Positions 60,707 to 64,000 of a DNA stretch of 64,000 nt are shown here, piece after piece. Numbering within the stretch: position 1 is the first letter of the stretch; every line of letters begins with the position of its first letter. The stretch comes from Magnetococcales bacterium. GTDB lineage: Bacteria > Pseudomonadota > Magnetococcia > Magnetococcales > UBA8363. The notes under the pieces were generated by a model. The model was not told where the DNA came from. It saw only the letters and a list, made by a program, of their open reading frames with translations, and searched no databases. The translations under genes were made by a program, and so were the position numbers. The DNA is taken from contig JACSDG010000001.1 in assembly GCA_015660855.1 (NCBI GenBank), positions 1 to 64,000 on the forward strand, given 5' to 3'.

Positions 60707-61093
60707 ATGGGTATGTCGAAGAATGAGTTGATTTCAGCGATTGAAAGCATGACCGTTCTTGAGCTGGCCGATCTGGTCAAGGCTTTGGAGGAAAAGTTTG
60801 GCGTGTCGGCGGCGGCACCGGCGGCGGTTGCGGTGGCTGCGGTGGCTTCTGACGGTGGTGGTGCAGCGGCGGTGGAAGAAAAAACGGAGTTTGATGTTAT
60901 CCTCGTTGATGCCGGCGACAAGAAAATTCATGTCATCAAGGCGGTGCGGACCATTACCGGCCTGGGTCTGAAGGAGGCCAAGGATTTGGTGGAGGGTGCG
61001 CCCAAGCCTGTCAAGGAAGCTGTGTCCAAGGATGATGCCGAGAAGTTTCGCAAGGAGCTTGAGGAAGCTGGAGCCAAGGTGGAAATCAAGTAG
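60707..61093 (+). CDS. rplL: 50S ribosomal protein L7/L12
   Basis: 128 aa; [42 protein letters not shown]-terminal [20 protein letters not shown]. Confidence 0.98.
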   Translation: MGMSKNELISAIESMTVLELADLVKALEEKFGVSAAAPAAVAVAAVASDGGGAAAVEEKTEFDVILVDAGDKKIHVIKAVRTITGLGLKEAKDLVEGAPKPVKEAVSKDDAEKFRKELEEAGAKVEIK

Positions 61094-61297
61094 CCTGATT
61101 ACGGTTCGGTTTTTATTGAACGACGAATCGGTCGAAGCCGTCCTGGGGTGCGAATGGTTGAACCATTCGCGTCCTGGGCGGCTGCCGGCACAGGCAAATG
61201 CCCAATGGGAACGCCGATAGCTGGCAGGTTTCTACGTCCGTCATCCCCAGGATGCGGTTGAGAACAGCCTCCTTAACGCGAAGTCCGAGGAGATCCG

Positions 61298-64000
61298 ATG
61301 GCCCTTACCTTCACAGAAAAAAAACGGCTCCGGAAAAATTTTGGCCAGATCCCGACCATTATCGACATCCCCAATCTGATTGCCATCCAGAAGCAATCCT
61401 TTGCGCGGTTTCTGCAGGAGGATACCCCTCTGGAGGAACGCAGGGACATGGGTTTGCATGGGGTGTTTAAGTCGGTATTGCCGATTCAGGATTATGCTGG
61501 AACCATCAGCCTGGAGTATGTCAGTTATACTCTGGGGGAGCCTAAGTATGACATGGAGGAGTGTCTCCAGAGGGGAATGACTTTTTCGGCCCCTTTGAAG
61601 GTGGTTTTTCGCCTGATCATTTGGGAGGAGAATCCCGATACTGGGGCGACGACGGTTCAGGAGGTTAAGGAACAGGACGTGTATTTGGGGGAAATGCCCC
61701 TGATGACGCCGACGGGGACGTTTATCGTCAACGGGACGGAGCGTGTTATTGTTTCCCAGATGCATCGGTCGCCGGGTGTCTTTTTTGACCATGACAAAGG
61801 CAAATCCCACAGTTCGGGCAAGTTTCTTTTTTCTGCCCGGATTATTCCTTATCGTGGTTCGTGGCTCGATTTTGAATTCGATCCCAAGGATTATCTGTTT
61901 GCCCGGATTGATCGGCGGCGCAAGCTCCCTGTGACCACCCTGCTTCGGGCCATGGGGATGACCTCCGAGGAGATATTGGCGCGGTATTATGATCGTGAAA
62001 CCTACCGTAAGACGGGAGTGATCTGGGAAAAGCGGTTGGATGCGGATCGATTGATCGGCAGCCGGCCCAATTTTGCCATTGTGGATCCCCATAATGGTGA
62101 GGAGCTTGTCAAACCCAAGCGCAAGGTGACGGCGCGTGCGGTGCGCAAGATCAAGGAGCTTGGGCTGGAGTGGATTCAGGTTCCTGCCGAGGATCTTGTG
62201 GGTCGGCATGTCGTGGCTGATCTGAAGGACAGGGAAGGGCGTTTGTTGCTGGAGGCGGGCAAGGAAATCTCGGAAAATGTGATATTGGAGATTGATCATG
62301 CCGGGCTGACCACCATCGAGGTTCTTTATATCGACCAGGTCAATATTGGCTCCTATTTGGTTGCCACACTGAATATCGACAAGAATCAGACACCCGAAGA
62401 GGCGTTGATTGACATTTATCGGATGATGCGTCCCGGGGAGCCCCCCACGGTGGATGCTGCCACCAATCTGTTCAACAATCTGTTCTTCAATTCGGACCGC
62501 TACGATTTGTCGTCGGTGGGCCGAATGAAGATGAACAAAAGGTTGAATGTGGACTGTCCGTTGGAGATCCGGGTATTGCGCAAGGATGACATTCTGAGCG
62601 TGGTGGATGTGTTGTTGAAGTTGAAGGATGGGCATGGTCGGGTGGACGACATCGATCATCTGGGCAATCGCCGGGTTCGCTCGGTGGGGGAGTTGTTGGA
62701 AAACCAGGTGAGGATTGGACTGGTGCGGATGGAGAGGGCGATCCGGGAGCGTATGTCGTCGGCGGAGACGGAGAGTTTGATGCCGCACGACATCATGAAT
62801 TCCAAGCCTTTTTCTGCGGTGATTCGTGAGTTTTTTGGTTCGTCGCAATTGTCCCAGTTTATGGATCAGACCAATCCTTTGTCGGAAATAACCCACAAAC
62901 GGCGGCTGTCGGCATTGGGGCCTGGTGGGATGACGCGGGAGCGGGCGGGGTTTGAGGTGCGCGACGTGCATCCGACCCATTATGGACGCATCTGTCCCAT
63001 CGAGACGCCGGAAGGGCCTAATATTGGTTTGATCAACAGTTTGTCCACCTATGCGCGGATCAACGAGTTTGGGTTCATCGAAAGCCCCTATCGGCGCGTG
63101 GCGGATGGCAAGGTTCAGGGGGAGGTTGCCTATCTTTCCGCGATTGAGGAAGAAAACTTTGTCATTGCCCAGGCGAATGCGGCGTTGGACGCCGGCGGGA
63201 ATTTCATGGGAGAGTTGATTCAGTGTCGGCACAAGCTTGAGTTTTCGGCAGCGGGTCCGGACCGGATCCAGTACATGGACGTTTCACCGAAGCAGATTGT
63301 GTCGGTTGCCGCAGCCTTGATCCCCTTCCTGGAGAATGATGACGCCAACCGCGCCTTGATGGGATCCAACATGCAGAGGCAGGCGGTGCCATTGATCAAG
63401 ACCGATGCCCCCCTGGTGGGTACGGGGATGGAGGGGGTTGTGGCGCGGGATTCCGGGGTGACGATTGTGTGTCGCCGCACGGGGGTGGTGGAAGAGGTGG
63501 AAGCTTCGCGTATCGTCGTGAAGGCGGATGAAGAGCCGGGTTCCACGGAACCGGGTGTGGATATTTACAACCTGATCAAGTTTTCCCGCTCCAACCAGAA
63601 TACCTGCATCAACCAGACGCCGTTGGTGCGGGCGGGTGAGAGGGTGAACAAGGGGGACATCATAGCCGATGGTCCCAGTACCGAGTGGGGTGAGTTGGCC
63701 CTCGGGCGCAACGTCCTGGTGGCGTTCATGCCTTGGAACGGTTACAACTTTGAAGACTCGATTTTGATCTCGGAGCGGTTGGTTCAGGATGATATTTTTA
63801 CATCGATTCACATCGATGAGTTTGAGGTGATGGCGCGGGACACCAAGTTGGGTGCCGAGGAAATTACCCGGGATATGCCCAACGTTGGTGAAGATGCGCT
63901 GAGGAATCTGGATGATTCCGGGATTATCTATGTCGGGGCCGAGGTCAAGGCCGGGGACATTTTGGTGGGTAAGGTCACCCCCAAGGGTGAGACGCAGCTG
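61298..64000 (+). CDS. rpoB: RNA polymerase beta subunit, 3' end beyond window (absent from ORF track)
   Basis: Direct translation from 61298: [40 protein letters not shown]...; open to the last base. Confidence 0.98.
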   Translation, partial: MALTFTEKKRLRKNFGQIPTIIDIPNLIAIQKQSFARFLQEDTPLEERRDMGLHGVFKSVLPIQDYAGTISLEYVSYTLGEPKYDMEECLQRGMTFSAPLKVVFRLIIWEENPDTGATTVQEVKEQDVYLGEMPLMTPTGTFIVNGTERVIVSQMHRSPGVFFDHDKGKSHSSGKFLFSARIIPYRGSWLDFEFDPKDYLFARIDRRRKLPVTTLLRAMGMTSEEILARYYDRETYRKTGVIWEKRLDADRLIGSRPNFAIVDPHNGEELVKPKRKVTARAVRKIKELGLEWIQVPAEDLVGRHVVADLKDREGRLLLEAGKEISENVILEIDHAGLTTIEVLYIDQVNIGSYLVATLNIDKNQTPEEALIDIYRMMRPGEPPTVDAATNLFNNLFFNSDRYDLSSVGRMKMNKRLNVDCPLEIRVLRKDDILSVVDVLLKLKDGHGRVDDIDHLGNRRVRSVGELLENQVRIGLVRMERAIRERMSSAETESLMPHDIMNSKPFSAVIREFFGSSQLSQFMDQTNPLSEITHKRRLSALGPGGMTRERAGFEVRDVHPTHYGRICPIETPEGPNIGLINSLSTYARINEFGFIESPYRRVADGKVQGEVAYLSAIEEENFVIAQANAALDAGGNFMGELIQCRHKLEFSAAGPDRIQYMDVSPKQIVSVAAALIPFLENDDANRALMGSNMQRQAVPLIKTDAPLVGTGMEGVVARDSGVTIVCRRTGVVEEVEASRIVVKADEEPGSTEPGVDIYNLIKFSRSNQNTCINQTPLVRAGERVNKGDIIADGPSTEWGELALGRNVLVAFMPWNGYNFEDSILISERLVQDDIFTSIHIDEFEVMARDTKLGAEEITRDMPNVGEDALRNLDDSGIIYVGAEVKAGDILVGKVTPKGETQL

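Noticed and set aside
61241-63232. 663-aa minus-strand ORF
   Set aside because: Shadow ORF antisense to rpoB, which has clear conserved motifs on the + strand.

Overview
Gram-negative chromosomal window of about 64 kb, mostly housekeeping and envelope genes. From start to end it holds: a GAF/AAA+/Fis sigma54 activator with a divergent small exported protein behind a close match to a -24/-12 promoter; a polysaccharide/envelope block (triple-SPOR outer-membrane protein, NodU-type carbamoyltransferase, WcaI-like GT4, Wza, Wzc); comM, ubiK, ubiV, ubiU, ubiX (O2-independent ubiquinone hydroxylation genes); thrB, ychF, pth, rplY, prs; an exported ankyrin protein; a PAS histidine kinase with an EF-hand loop in its sensor region; a second sugar block (wecB, epimerase, WecG-type GT, bi-domain oxidoreductase); class II DAHP synthase, glnD, mreB-mreC-mreD-mrdA-rodA-lpxD; a small accessory patch (DegT-like pseudoenzyme, VpsP-like protein, IS remnant, DUF2281/VapC pair); superoxide reductase plus peroxiredoxin; and the tRNA-tuf-tRNA-rpmG-secE-nusG-rplKAJL-rpoB locus, running off the end. 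A dispersed GC-rich composite repeat made of mini-hairpins with GNA-type triloops and a variable hexamer tract recurs next to gene 3' ends. The repeat style is reminiscent of Magnetococcales-type genomes, but taxonomy is inference only. No CRISPR array or prophage was seen. The best candidates for new biology are the composite repeat family, the sigma54 regulator/exported-protein pair, the triple-SPOR/beta-barrel fusion, the EF-hand kinase and the lysine-less DegT-like protein.
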